64,000 nucleotides of DNA, from NCBI GenBank assembly GCA_964473525.1, contig CAYYPK010000031.1, positions 1 through 64,000 on the forward strand, written 5' to 3'. A program made the translations under genes and the position numbers. The notes below the pieces were generated by a model that searched no databases, had not been told where the DNA came from, and saw only the letters and a program-made list of their open reading frames with translations. Source of the DNA: GCA-2687025 sp964473525. GTDB lineage: Bacteria > Poribacteria > WGA-4E > GCA-2687025. The stretch's first letter is position 1. Every line of letters starts with the position of its first letter. Shown here piece after piece: positions 34,850 to 44,524 of this stretch.

Positions 34850-36748
34850 CTAGAGGTCGAGGGTGATGTACATGGACCGGTCCAGGACCATCGTCATCGT
34901 GCCCCAAAACATAGTGACAACGCACTCCCCCAGCGCCAGGCCGAGGAAGAACGGAAGGTACCGGCGGTACGCGCGGAAGCCACCGAAGGTGAGTGTCGCC
35001 CACTTCGCCACCGACGCCGTGAAGATCGAGAACCAGAACACGTTCATGGTGTACGTCGTCGAGACGGCGTAGCCGGCGATGTGGAGCGGGAACCAGACGA
35101 ACTTGGCTCGGAGTACCGTAACCAGGAACGCCATCCCCGCGCCCACTGTCGCCGCCGACGTGGCCGCGCCATCGGGCGGCAGAGGGTTGGTCAGCCAGCG
35201 CTCGAGCCGTGTGAACGCCTCCCAGCCTACAAACCCCGTAAACATCCCGTTCTGATACGCGGTGTGGAGGTACGCCCATACGGCGATCGGTACGCCTACG
35301 CCCACCGCCATGGCCAGCGCCCGACCGAACTTGCGGTTGTCGATGCGCGTGCGCTCGGCGATCTTCAACGCCTCCAGCTGGTGCGGCATCGTCAGCCAGT
35401 CGTACGACCTGTTGAAGAACATGAGGTACGTCATCGCCGTCAGGTTCGACTTGCCGAGGCGTTGGGAGCCGAAGGCGGCGTAAAGCATCGTGCCCGGGCC
35501 GCCGTAGTGGAGGTCGTGAACCGGCGAGCCGAGCTCGGCGCGCATGCGGGTGATCCCTGTCACCAGGGCGTAGAAGAGCGCGAAGAACGCGGAGATCACC
35601 CAGAACGACATGCCCGCGCGGTAGCAGAAGATGCCGATGTACGCCTGGCACAGGACAATGAGGACGATGCACGCTCGATACCCAAGCGGCTCCCGGGCGT
35701 CATCCAGCGTCGATCGCGCTCCTACGACCTTCCTCGCGACCTGCCGGAAGTACCCCCTGCCCGTCCACAACGCCATGAGGGTGATGCCCATGAATGCGCC
35801 CGCCGACTGTTGGGTGGCGTAAGGGAATTCCGACGGCAGCCCAAGCGCGCGACCCAGGACGGCCTGGGCCTTCCACAGCAGGTAGAAGAACCAGCAGGAA
35901 AACGCTAGGTCCAGAGGGATGGCGAAGGCGAGACCCAGAGCGAACGGGTAGATGCCGATGGGGAACCAATCGACCGCGTTCCAGGGGCGGGTCACGAAGT
36001 AGCGCGCGATGTTGTACTGTCGGATGCCCCATATGCGCGGGACGGCGGGGAAGTGGTAGTTCAGCCCGTTGATGACGTCTATGGACGCCGCGAGGGCGAA
36101 GCCTGCCCACATGTACCGGTTCTGTAGGAACCGCTCCGAGGAGTGTGTGAGTTCCAGGGGGAGCTGGATGAGCGGGTAGCTTAGCTTTTCATGCTCGGTC
36201 CACTGTCTACGCGCGAGGAAGACTATCAGGAGCGTGGTCAGCAGCAGGGCGATGAGAAACAGTGACCAGAGGGCGAGTGGTACCGCCCATGCCTCCAGAT
36301 GCGACTGGACGTACAGCGAGGAGTCGCCCTCGTAGAGGCCCGCGACCGCCGCTTTGTCCGTCACCGCCAGCCAGTCGGGGGTGGCGTCGCCGAACAAGGC
36401 GGGCCAGTCGTTCTCCGGGCTCGCCAACCACACCACGTAAGAAAGCATCGGCGGCAGCATCTGGACGCACATGTGCCCGGCGATGGAGGCCCCCATACTC
36501 ACCATCGCGTATATGGTCAGGAGCTCCGCGCGCGTCAGCGCGAATGTCGGCGCGAGCCGCTTGAGGGGCAGGTTGACGACCGTGACCGCGAAGAGCGCGA
36601 AGACGGCGTTGTACAGCAGGGAGATCATCGCAGCGTGCGCGATGTCCCACTTCAGCCCGTACATGACCCAGAATACCGTGGCGACCATCAGGACGAGGCC
36701 GGCCACGAGCGCGCGCGGCGTGAGGGCCGGGCGCGCGTTGCTCTTCAT
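34850..36748 (-). CDS. Large multi-pass membrane protein, DUF6785-like (copy B)
   Basis: The 632-residue paralogue of the gene at 32445 carries the same landmarks: EHEKLSYPLIQLPLELT (about 188-204), IDVINGLNYHFPAVPRI, PLDLAFS, RMRAELGSPVHDL, MPHQLEALKI and RRYLPFFLGLALGE. About 12-14 membrane spans are predicted. The N-terminus (MKSNARPALTPRALVAGLVL) is cytoplasmic-like, without a signal peptide. It starts 34 bp after the zinc dehydrogenase stop and ends 20 bp before the cupin. Two tandem non-identical copies in one operon suggest either a heteromeric permease or two substrates. Confidence 0.75.
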   Translation of the reverse strand: MKSNARPALTPRALVAGLVLMVATVFWVMYGLKWDIAHAAMISLLYNAVFALFAVTVVNLPLKRLAPTFALTRAELLTIYAMVSMGASIAGHMCVQMLPPMLSYVVWLASPENDWPALFGDATPDWLAVTDKAAVAGLYEGDSSLYVQSHLEAWAVPLALWSLFLIALLLTTLLIVFLARRQWTEHEKLSYPLIQLPLELTHSSERFLQNRYMWAGFALAASIDVINGLNYHFPAVPRIWGIRQYNIARYFVTRPWNAVDWFPIGIYPFALGLAFAIPLDLAFSCWFFYLLWKAQAVLGRALGLPSEFPYATQQSAGAFMGITLMALWTGRGYFRQVARKVVGARSTLDDAREPLGYRACIVLIVLCQAYIGIFCYRAGMSFWVISAFFALFYALVTGITRMRAELGSPVHDLHYGGPGTMLYAAFGSQRLGKSNLTAMTYLMFFNRSYDWLTMPHQLEALKIAERTRIDNRKFGRALAMAVGVGVPIAVWAYLHTAYQNGMFTGFVGWEAFTRLERWLTNPLPPDGAATSAATVGAGMAFLVTVLRAKFVWFPLHIAGYAVSTTYTMNVFWFSIFTASVAKWATLTFGGFRAYRRYLPFFLGLALGECVVTMFWGTMTMVLDRSMYITLDL

Positions 36749-36782
36749 GTAGGCAGTCTAACCTCGCGTCCGTCGTCCCGCG

Positions 36783-37907
36783 CTACTCCGGCCGCACGAC
36801 GACCTTGTACGTCTCCGGCCCGCCGACCATGCCAATGCCGCGCTCCAGATCCTCAAGACCGATGTAGTCGGTGATGAGATCACCGAGCGGTGCGCGGGCG
36901 CGTTCCAGAAACGCCAAAGCCGTCTGAAACTGCATCGCGGGGTACGCCCACATCCCGTGGATGTCCACGTCCTTGTGGCAGATCAGGTGCGGCCGGATCG
37001 CTGTGGAGCCGGGGTCGGTGTAATGCCCGACTTCGATGACCTTGCCGCCACGTCGCACAAGCGACAGCGCCTCTCCGAACGCCGCCGGAACTCCCGCGCA
37101 CTCGATGACCACATCCGGCCCGACCCCGTCCGTCATGTCCTGGATCTGCTGGAGGCGTTCCTCGGGAGTTGTCGTGCTGACATCGACCGTCGTGTCCGCG
37201 CCCATCTTCCTCGCCATCTCCAAGCGCGTTGGCATGGCGTCCGTGACGATGATGTCGCCTGTCCCCACCTCGCGCAGCGCCGCGATGACAAGCATGCCTA
37301 TGGGACCGGCGCCCAGCACTGCGACGCGCGATCCGATCCCCAAGCCAGCCCCGATATGCGGTATGCCGGGCGAGAACGCTCGCTCGACGGCGCGCGTGGC
37401 CACCGCAGCGGGTTCGACAAGCACCCGGAGCTTCTGCGGAACGCTTTCGGGAATGCGGAACACCCACGAGTTCCCGTGGATGTACGTGTGCCCCGCCATG
37501 GACCCGGTGAGGTGCGGCTCCTCCTCGCAGTTGGAGAACCCGTAGACGGTGCGGTTCGAGCAGAGAGCGGGTCGATGCGGGACATGCAGGCAATACCAGC
37601 AACGGCCGCAGCTCTTGGAGCTCGGGACGATCGTCACTTCGTCGCCTTCCTTCACGGGGCCGCCGACGACGTTCATCGCGTCGTTCGCGCGTGGACCCAT
37701 GCTCTCGACGACGCCCAGCGTTTCGTGTCCGGGAATCAAGGGGAAGTTGACCGCCGAGTGTCCCTCGAACATGTGCTTGTCGCTGCCACAGATGCCGACC
37801 TCGACGTTGCGCATGATGAGCGCGTCGTCCGCCGGATCCGGAGTCGGGTACTCGCGTAGGTCAATGTCGTGGGCGGCGCGCATGACCGCCGCTTGTGTAG
37901 CGCCCAT
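36783..37907 (-). CDS. Zinc-dependent alcohol/polyol dehydrogenase (MDR family)
   Basis: The 374-residue product has the medium-chain dehydrogenase layout. Catalytic zinc ligands are Cys in VGICGSDKHMF and His-Glu in PLIPGHETLGVV. Structural-zinc cysteines are in SCGRCWYCLHVPHRPALCSN (about 104-123). The Rossmann motif is AVLGAGPIGMLVIAALREVG (about 195-214), followed by TDAMPTRLEMARKMGADTTV, the acidic/neutral pocket typical of NAD. It likely oxidises a sugar alcohol, inositol or threonine-like substrate. The ATG follows gagagg. In the operon it lies between the isomerase and the membrane-protein pair. Confidence 0.9.
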   Translation of the reverse strand: MGATQAAVMRAAHDIDLREYPTPDPADDALIMRNVEVGICGSDKHMFEGHSAVNFPLIPGHETLGVVESMGPRANDAMNVVGGPVKEGDEVTIVPSSKSCGRCWYCLHVPHRPALCSNRTVYGFSNCEEEPHLTGSMAGHTYIHGNSWVFRIPESVPQKLRVLVEPAAVATRAVERAFSPGIPHIGAGLGIGSRVAVLGAGPIGMLVIAALREVGTGDIIVTDAMPTRLEMARKMGADTTVDVSTTTPEERLQQIQDMTDGVGPDVVIECAGVPAAFGEALSLVRRGGKVIEVGHYTDPGSTAIRPHLICHKDVDIHGMWAYPAMQFQTALAFLERARAPLGDLITDYIGLEDLERGIGMVGGPETYKVVVRPE

Positions 37908-37971
37908 GTTGGGGCCTCTCAGGTTCGGTTGCCTGTAGCCAGTTACTGAGACGGTAGCCGCATGCCGATCG

Positions 37972-38826
37972 TCAGCCCAGTCTTGCCGCCTGCTCTCGCA
38001 GATAGGCGATGCTGATCTCCACGGCCTCGTCCTCTTCCCACTGACTGCTGAGGCAGTCTACCTCGACGGCGAACGTGCCCTCGTAACCGGCGTTGTCCAG
38101 CGCCTTCATGACGCCGGGTACGTCAACGAGACCGTGTCCTGCTGGGACGCTCTCCCACCAGTCCCACTCGCTCGGTGAACCGCCGCGGGTCGGCATGAGA
38201 TCCTTGATGTGCGTCGCGTGCGTGTGATCCGCCAGAAGGCGCGCCGCCTCGACCGGATCTTCGAACCTCCGCAGGCAGTTACCCGTGTCGAAGTTGACCC
38301 CCAGGTGGTCGGAGCCCACCGCCTCGATGAGACCCAGGATCTCCGCTGCTGTGTAGTCGATGTGGTTCTCGACCGCCAGGATCACGCCCTTGTCCTCGGC
38401 GATGGCGGTTGCGGTCTTGAGCATAGCGGTGAGCTTCTCGAGTTGCGGGCCGTGCGGCTCGTCGCGGAACATGAGACTGCTGGCGACGATCCGCATCACG
38501 TCGGCGCCCAGGGCGACCGCGGTGTCGATATGTCGGATCATGTCGCGCAGTTCGGCGTCATTCCCTCCCGCCTCGAGGCCGTCGGGATGTCCCCATGCCG
38601 CGACGCGTTCGATCCCAGCGTTGTCCAGCATCGCCTTGAGGTTGGCCAGGTACGCGGCGTCGAACTGCGGGAAGAAGCAGAGCTCCAGCGAAACGCCATC
38701 CACGTCGAGCTCGATCGCGCGCCGTACGAAGTCGTCCGTGGTCCATCTCGTGCCGGGATCGGTCTGGCTGTCGTACACCTCGCCGAAGTAGCGATGGTAG
38801 CAGTAGCTGTCTACGCCGATCTTCAT
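37972..38826 (-). CDS. Sugar phosphate isomerase/epimerase (AP endonuclease 2-type TIM barrel)
   Basis: The 284-residue product is a xylose-isomerase-like barrel. It begins MKIGVDSYCYHRYFGEVYDS. Metal-site segments are visible: LAVENHIDYTAAEILGLIEAV (Glu, about 150-155), GVNFDTGNCLRRFEDPV (Asp and Asn), ATHIKDLMPT (His and Asp) and FAVEVDCLSSQWEEDEAV (Glu). Family members interconvert ketoses or inosose compounds. It lies 30 bp after the Gfo/Idh gene. That pairing, with a zinc dehydrogenase, is typical of inositol or rare-sugar catabolism; the substrate is not determined. Confidence 0.88.
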   Translation of the reverse strand: MKIGVDSYCYHRYFGEVYDSQTDPGTRWTTDDFVRRAIELDVDGVSLELCFFPQFDAAYLANLKAMLDNAGIERVAAWGHPDGLEAGGNDAELRDMIRHIDTAVALGADVMRIVASSLMFRDEPHGPQLEKLTAMLKTATAIAEDKGVILAVENHIDYTAAEILGLIEAVGSDHLGVNFDTGNCLRRFEDPVEAARLLADHTHATHIKDLMPTRGGSPSEWDWWESVPAGHGLVDVPGVMKALDNAGYEGTFAVEVDCLSSQWEEDEAVEISIAYLREQAARLG

Positions 38827-38856
38827 GTCCCGCCTTCCGTCCGTCAGTGGGAGCCG

Positions 38857-40023
38857 TCAGTGGGATATCGTGACGCGCGCTCCAGATTCCGCTGAGCGCA
38901 ACACGGCGTCGAGTACCTGTTGGTTCTTCCATCCGTCGTAGAAGTCGGGCTGCGGGTCGGTGTCCTCGTGGATGGCGCGGACGAAGTCCGCCACCTGGTG
39001 CACGAACGTGTGCTCGTAGCCTATCGCGTGACCGGGTGGCCACCAGGCGGCGACGTACGGGTGCGCCTCGTCCGTTGTGAGGATGGTGCGGAAGCCTTGG
39101 GCGCCAGCGTCGTCCTCGCGCGAGTAGAACTCGAGCTCGTTCATCCGCTCGAAGTCGAACACAATGCTGCCCTTGCTGCCGTAGATTTCGAAGCGGTTGT
39201 GGTTACGGCGGCCAGGCGCAAACCGGGTGGCTTCGAATGTCCCTACGGCTCCGTTCTCGAATCGGGCTAGGAACGACGCGGTGTCTTCCACCGTGACTTC
39301 GCCGGTCTCCACCCCGCCCTCGGCCGTCAGCATGGTTGTCAGCTCGCCCGTCTCCTGCGGCAGAGGGCGCTCCGTGATGAAGTTGTGGGTTTGCCCCGTG
39401 ACCTCGGTGATCTCGCCGACCAGGTACCGCGCCAGGTCGACCAGATGTGCGTTGAGGTCGCCGTGGGCGCCGGAGCCAGCCGTCTCCGCCCGGAGCTTCC
39501 AGATGAGTGGGAAGTCCTCGTCGACGATCCAGTCCTGCAGGTAGGCGCCGCGGAAATGGAAGATGCGGCCGATCTTGCCTTCCTCGATCAGGCGCCGCGC
39601 GTACGCCACCGCCGGCACACGTCGATAGTTGAACACGATCATGTGCTTCACGTTCGCCGCGCGGACAGCGTCCAGCATCTCGCGGGCCTCGGCCTCGTTG
39701 AGCGCCATCGGCTTCTCAAGGAGCACGTGCTTGCCGGCCCGCGCAGCGGCGACGGCGATGTCCCGGTGCGTGTTCTGCGGTGACGCTATGTCGACAATGT
39801 CGATGTCGTCCCGCTCAATGACGCGTTCCCACGACGTGTCAGCCTCCTCCCATCCCCACGCGTCCGCAGCCGCTTGGAGAGGGGCTTCGCTGCGACCACA
39901 GATGACCTTCATGACGGGCTTCGCGTCGCAGGGAAAGAAGAAATCCGCGTCCTTGTAGGCATGGGAGTGCGCCTTCCCCATGAACCTGTAGCCGATCAGC
40001 GCGACGTTCAGTTCCGAGGGCAC
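38857..40023 (-). CDS. Gfo/Idh/MocA-family NAD(P)-dependent oxidoreductase
   Basis: The start is taken as GTG 40023 because it follows agaggagg by six bases; an in-frame ATG at 40050 adds nine basic residues. The 388-residue product has the Rossmann motif VALIGYRFMGKAHSHAY at the N-terminus and the conserved HVLLEKPMALNEAEA. It then has the catalytic-domain segment GSGAHGDLNAHLVDLARYL, with Asp/His typical of inositol dehydrogenases and glucose-fructose oxidoreductases. It is the first gene of the six-gene minus-strand operon. The likely role is the first oxidation step of the imported sugar or polyol. Confidence 0.9.
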   Translation of the reverse strand: MPSELNVALIGYRFMGKAHSHAYKDADFFFPCDAKPVMKVICGRSEAPLQAAADAWGWEEADTSWERVIERDDIDIVDIASPQNTHRDIAVAAARAGKHVLLEKPMALNEAEAREMLDAVRAANVKHMIVFNYRRVPAVAYARRLIEEGKIGRIFHFRGAYLQDWIVDEDFPLIWKLRAETAGSGAHGDLNAHLVDLARYLVGEITEVTGQTHNFITERPLPQETGELTTMLTAEGGVETGEVTVEDTASFLARFENGAVGTFEATRFAPGRRNHNRFEIYGSKGSIVFDFERMNELEFYSREDDAGAQGFRTILTTDEAHPYVAAWWPPGHAIGYEHTFVHQVADFVRAIHEDTDPQPDFYDGWKNQQVLDAVLRSAESGARVTISH

Positions 40024-40360
40024 GAGGCGCCTCCTCTTCCGGCGGGTCACGGGCGGTCGTGAAGCGGCGAGACATGTCGGCGTTGCGCTGCGCCGCCCTG
40101 GGAGTGCGGCTCCACTCTACCTGCTGAGGCGTGAGCACGCAATCCTGGCATCCGCAGGCTCAGGCCGGGACATGCGGGCGGCGGACGGTCTGCCGATGGA
40201 CGTTACAGCGGTCGGTCAGCCCTACGGATACCCTCGTCGCGCCCGTCCGCCGGTGGGGAGCTTGCGCCCTCGGCCACCGGGCGCCGATAATCCAGACGGC
40301 GGCTTCTCGCGCTCGCGCTGTCGGCGGGCGAAAGGACGGGGGTAGGAGGCTTTGACGCGC
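40024..40360. other. Divergent intergenic region, no gene seen
   Basis: This 337-bp gap lies between the Gfo/Idh start (minus) and the HEAT lipoprotein start (plus). It must hold both promoters, but no clear -35/-10 pair, RNA gene or conserved repeat was recognised. An aggagg (40344-40349) near the right end serves the lipoprotein gene. Confidence 0.6.
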
Positions 40361-43348
40361 GTGCAGCGTACACAATCGACGGTGTTGACTTCGCTTGTCG
40401 CGGTCGCGATCTCGGCGCTCGTGGCCGGATGCGGCTTCGGTGGCGACACAACGCTCAACCGGGCGCGCAAGGCGCTTGCCGCCGGCGACGCGGAGCGCGC
40501 CCGCGACGTGCTGTCTCAGGCGGACGCGTATCCTGCCGACCTGTCTCGCGGGCTGGTCCTGGCCGTTGATCTTGCGGGGAAGCCGGGCGACGACTGGGTG
40601 GCAACCACGCGCCTCATCCTCGATGCTGTCAACGCTACATACCGACAATCCCGCTCAGACGAGCGAACGGCGATCCACTCCTACGTAAGCGCCCGGCAGT
40701 TGCGCCGGACCCGCGCAGCCGCCGAGGCCGCGGATTTCGCCGTCGAGCGCCTCGCGGGTTGGCTTGCGAGCGCCGACCCCGGCGCCCTGCTCTCCGCCCC
40801 GGCCGCTGCGGTCGACGTCTCCCTGCTGGCGACGCGATCCCTGAATACAGCAGTCGCCGCGCGCGCCGACGACATACTCACCACTCTCGGCCCGGCGGCG
40901 ATCCCGCCGTTGATAGCTGCGTTGTCTCACGACGCTCCGTCCGCGCGCGCGGCAGCCGTCCGACGGCTGTCGCGGTTGGGAACGGACGAGGCGCTGACGG
41001 CCTTGCTGCCCCTGATCGACGCCGAGACCGAATTCGAGCCGCTCTACGAACTGCCCATGGCTCTCGGTCGGTTCCCGCTCGCAGACGCCGCCGCTCCGCT
41101 CATGGCAATGCTCGCCCTCCGCGACGACTCCTCACACGCAACGCCGTCCGGCCCTGCCCGGGCGGAGGCCATGGCGCAGCTGGGCCGCGTCCTTCGCGCG
41201 GTTCCCGAAGCGCGCGGTGTTGGCATCCCGGTGGTGATAGCGGGCCTCACGGACGAGCACGATTACGTTCGGTCCCGCGCGGCGTCCATCCTCACGGACC
41301 TGCGCCGCGACGCCGTTGGGCCTTTGCTGGCGCTCCTCGCCGCGGGGTGGCGGGATGAGCCGTTGCCCGTGCTGTCGCTGCTCCAGCCGTCCGTCGAGGT
41401 GGAAGCGCGTGTCTCCCTCTTTGGCGCAGCCTCGACGGCCCTTCTCGCGCTGTCGGAGCCCACCGTGATGACAGCCGACGAACGCGAGACCTTCGTGACC
41501 GCGTTGAGGGACGCGCTGTCGGACGAGACGCGTCGCTCGGTTGCCGTAGAGGCGCTGTCAGCCCTGGGTTCCGACGGCGCGGCTACCCTCTACCCGCTGC
41601 TGGACTCCCACGACGCTAGCGTGCGCGCGCTCGCCGCCGAGACACTGGCGGGGATGGGCGAGGACGCGTCCGCGGACCCGATCGTAGCCAGGATCACGCG
41701 GGAGACCGAAGCGGAGCCGTTGACGGCCATGGTCGCGGCGCTCGGCGCGCTCGACCCGGGCGCCGTGGTCGCGGCGGCAGATGCCCTGGTGGCTGCCGCG
41801 GACGGTAGACCCGATGTGCTCGAAGCGGTCGCTACGGCGCTGGCCGACGCCCTCGAAGGTGGGGCAGACGCCGCGCCGGTCGCGGACGCCGTGGACGCGC
41901 TGCTCGTCACGGCGACTGCCGACAGCGCGCGAGAGGGACTGAGGAGAGCTGCGATACGCGCGCTCGCTCTCCTCGCCCCGGACGGTATCGAGCTGACGAT
42001 GCGGGACATCATGCTGTCGGAACACGCCGCGCCCCTCATCCGCAAGTCCGCGGCGGCGGCCCTCACGTCGATGGGTCCGCGCGCGGACGTGGCTCTCGGC
42101 GCCATGGAGGAGATCCTTCACATCCGCCGCGAGGATCCTGACGCCTTCCTGAAGCGGCTTCGCAAGCGCCACGGATCGGAAGCCAGCCTGAATGCCGCGT
42201 GGGGCCAGTTGGGATGGCAGACAGGCTTCGGCAACTTCCGGGAGGTGAAGGTCATACCGAGCGTGCTGAGGTCCGAGGTCGTTCGCGCGGTGCACACGCT
42301 GCGCGGGTCCGATGCCGACGACCTGCTCGCGGAAGTGCTGAGAGATGACCAGTCCGCGTCCGTGCGTGCTGTCGCGGCCTCCAAGCTCGCGGACGCGTCC
42401 ACCCATGTAGACGCTCTGCTGCGGGCGCTGCGCAAGGACAAGTCAGGCTCTGTCCGCGCCGCGTGCGCCGTCGCGCTCGGACAGATGGGCGACGCTCGCG
42501 CCGAGAGGGCGCTACTGCGCGTCGTCGAGCGCGACGACTACGAGCAGGCGCGTAGGCAGGCGGCCATCGCGGTTGGGTCGCTGGGCGGCGCCAACGCCGC
42601 GAAGGCCCTCGCCGCGCTGCTCATAGCCGATGGGAAGGACGAGGACGACCAACTCACCGATGCGCTCGTGGGCGACATCGCCGACGCATTGGCGGCGATC
42701 GGCGAGGCGGGGACGCCGCACGTGCTCCCCGGGTTGCAGCACGCCAGCGCAGACGTCCGGCACGCTGCGGTCCGAGCGTTGGCGCCCAATCCGTCGCCGG
42801 AGGCCCGCACGGCCTTGCGAGCTGTCCTCACTGACGATCCAAGCGCCCGCGTCCGCAAGGCTGCTGCCGGCGCGTTGGCCGCGCGGGAGGATCTGGACGT
42901 CCTTGCCGCCATCGTGGACGACGCTGGCGAGTGGGGCGAGGTCAGAGCCGCAGCGGCGCTCGCGCTGGCCCGCGTAGGCAGGGCAGCGGTCGCGCCGACG
43001 CTGGTGGGTCGGCTCGATGACCCGATTCCACACGTGCGCGCGGCGTGCGCGACGGCGTTGGGTGAGTTGCACGGCGCCGACGCCGCAGGTCCGCTGGCAC
43101 GAGCTGCGGAGAATACGTCCGAGCTGTCGTCGGTCAGGGTCGCCGCCATCCAGGCGCTCGGCGCCATTGACGATGCCGGCGAACCCGCGCTTCTGCGTCT
43201 CGCTGCCGTGGAAACCGGCGCCGTACGCGAGGCTGCCGTCACGGCGCTGGCCGGCATCGAGTCGACCGCTGCCGCAGAGGCGCTGGCAGGAATCGCCGCG
43301 TCTCCGGCAGAGCCGAGGGCGCTGCGCGACATCGCCGCAGGCGACTGA
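40361..43348 (+). CDS. HEAT-repeat lipoprotein
   Basis: The product of about 995 residues has a lipoprotein signal peptide ending ALVAGC (Cys24 from GTG 40361). A TTG at 40352 is only two bases from the aggagg, so the GTG is preferred. After an N-terminal region with a TPR-like helix pair (RARKALAAGDAERARDVLSQ), nearly the whole chain is HEAT/PBS-lyase-type repeats. Examples are PPLIAALSHDAPSARAAAVR, DADDLLAEVLRDDQSASVRA, ALLRALRKDKSGSVRAACA and PTLVGRLDDPIPHVRAACA. A stretch around residues 590-640 (MEEILHIRREDPDAFLKRLR) interrupts the repeats. It is a membrane-anchored periplasmic scaffold; the partner is unknown. Unbiased Ala content makes exact repeat counting by eye unreliable. Confidence 0.85.
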   Translation: MQRTQSTVLTSLVAVAISALVAGCGFGGDTTLNRARKALAAGDAERARDVLSQADAYPADLSRGLVLAVDLAGKPGDDWVATTRLILDAVNATYRQSRSDERTAIHSYVSARQLRRTRAAAEAADFAVERLAGWLASADPGALLSAPAAAVDVSLLATRSLNTAVAARADDILTTLGPAAIPPLIAALSHDAPSARAAAVRRLSRLGTDEALTALLPLIDAETEFEPLYELPMALGRFPLADAAAPLMAMLALRDDSSHATPSGPARAEAMAQLGRVLRAVPEARGVGIPVVIAGLTDEHDYVRSRAASILTDLRRDAVGPLLALLAAGWRDEPLPVLSLLQPSVEVEARVSLFGAASTALLALSEPTVMTADERETFVTALRDALSDETRRSVAVEALSALGSDGAATLYPLLDSHDASVRALAAETLAGMGEDASADPIVARITRETEAEPLTAMVAALGALDPGAVVAAADALVAAADGRPDVLEAVATALADALEGGADAAPVADAVDALLVTATADSAREGLRRAAIRALALLAPDGIELTMRDIMLSEHAAPLIRKSAAAALTSMGPRADVALGAMEEILHIRREDPDAFLKRLRKRHGSEASLNAAWGQLGWQTGFGNFREVKVIPSVLRSEVVRAVHTLRGSDADDLLAEVLRDDQSASVRAVAASKLADASTHVDALLRALRKDKSGSVRAACAVALGQMGDARAERALLRVVERDDYEQARRQAAIAVGSLGGANAAKALAALLIADGKDEDDQLTDALVGDIADALAAIGEAGTPHVLPGLQHASADVRHAAVRALAPNPSPEARTALRAVLTDDPSARVRKAAAGALAAREDLDVLAAIVDDAGEWGEVRAAAALALARVGRAAVAPTLVGRLDDPIPHVRAACATALGELHGADAAGPLARAAENTSELSSVRVAAIQALGAIDDAGEPALLRLAAVETGAVREAAVTALAGIESTAAAEALAGIAASPAEPRALRDIAAGD

Positions 43349-43364
43349 TCCTCGCACGCGCTGG

Positions 43365-44267
43365 CTACCCGTCCGCCCGCGCGACGCCAACGCCGAATTC
43401 CGCTTCGAATTCCCGCCATGTCTCCGCCGGGATGTCCGTAGTCGCGGACTCGTACCCCTGCTCAACCTGACTTGTGTCGCCAGGGCCGAACATCACGACG
43501 CCGTCGCACGGCGCCGCCAGGCAGAATTGCATCGCGAGGTGTCGAATGTTCGCGCCACGGTCCCGGCACCATTGCCACATGTCGTGCGCGCGAGACTGGC
43601 GGCCGCCGTGTCGGCGCTTGTCCGTCTCAGCGTCGGGCTCCAAGCCGGTTAGCAGGCCCATGCCGAGGGGGCTCGCCAAGATGAGGCCGACGTCGTGCTC
43701 ACGCGCGCCCGCGAGGGTGGTCGCTTCCGCCGACTGATCCAACAGCGTGTAGTCCAGGTACGTCAGCACGACTCCCGCCTCGCCCGTCTCGATGACACGC
43801 CGATGGGACGCATGGTCCCGTACGCCGACGCCAACGTGCTTGACGAGCCCTTCGTCCCGCATCTTCAGCAGTTCGTCGAACGCCCTGCCGGGCGCGAGGA
43901 CGTCTTCGATGTCGTCCGGGTCGTGGACCAGCACGGCGTCCAGGTAGTCGACGCGCAGGTCGCGCAGGCTGTTCGTGACGCTCCATCGCGCCGTTTCCGC
44001 GGAGAAGTCCTTGCGCCGGTCGGGATGCGTGCCCACCTTCGCCTGTAGATAGAATTCTTCCCGCGGCACGTCCGCCAACGCCTGGCCCCAGTAGGTCTCG
44101 TTGTGCCCTGGGTACGTGTCGATGTAGTCCATCCCCAGGTCCAACGCGCGGCGAATGGCCCTCACGACCTCGTCTTCCGGCTGGCGGCAGAGCCACGCGG
44201 CGCCTAGCGCCAACGCGCGCGGCCGCATCTCCGTCTTACCCATGCGTCTAATCGGCAGTTCAGGCAT
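43365..44267 (-). CDS. Aldo/keto reductase family protein
   Basis: The 300-residue product starts MPELPIRRMGKTEMRPRALALGAAWL at 44267, after gcggag; an in-frame start at 44291 is less likely. The catalytic tetrad is present: Asp in MDYIDTYPG, Tyr in HNETYWGQAL, Lys in YLQAKVGT and His in LVHDPDD. The cofactor end is less canonical: CLAAPCDGVVMFGPGDTSQVEQ fits NADPH binding. The gene is monocistronic, convergent with the HEAT lipoprotein and divergent from the URO-D gene. Substrate unknown, probably a sugar-derived aldehyde or ketone. Confidence 0.88.
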   Translation of the reverse strand: MPELPIRRMGKTEMRPRALALGAAWLCRQPEDEVVRAIRRALDLGMDYIDTYPGHNETYWGQALADVPREEFYLQAKVGTHPDRRKDFSAETARWSVTNSLRDLRVDYLDAVLVHDPDDIEDVLAPGRAFDELLKMRDEGLVKHVGVGVRDHASHRRVIETGEAGVVLTYLDYTLLDQSAEATTLAGAREHDVGLILASPLGMGLLTGLEPDAETDKRRHGGRQSRAHDMWQWCRDRGANIRHLAMQFCLAAPCDGVVMFGPGDTSQVEQGYESATTDIPAETWREFEAEFGVGVARADG

Positions 44268-44524
44268 CGGTATCTCCGCTCTGCTCTCCATCGGGCGGCT
44301 CTGCGACAGTGTAGCGCGAGGCGAGGGTGGTCACACGCGGCTCGGGCGACACGCGGTCGCCACCAGCAGCGCGGGCCTCTGCCTATGGCGCAACGCCGAC
44401 GACATTCGCTATATGTAGCGGCAGCGGATGTCCGAAGCCCCGCACGCCGCGCGAACGCGCGCTCAGGGCTCGGCCTGACCGCTCGCAATGTTGGTCCGCG
44501 CCAGCGAGAACAGCGGAGCTGAAT

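Noticed and set aside
34830..35672. N-terminal extension of the cupin gene
   Set aside because: It overlaps the DUF6785-like gene in another frame. The cupin starts cleanly at 34829.
11..44352. A shared 17-bp string (gcgagggtggtcacacg) in tuf and near 44331
   Set aside because: The tuf copy is plain coding sequence and the other copy has no flanking similarity. A chance match is likely in a GC-rich window of this size.
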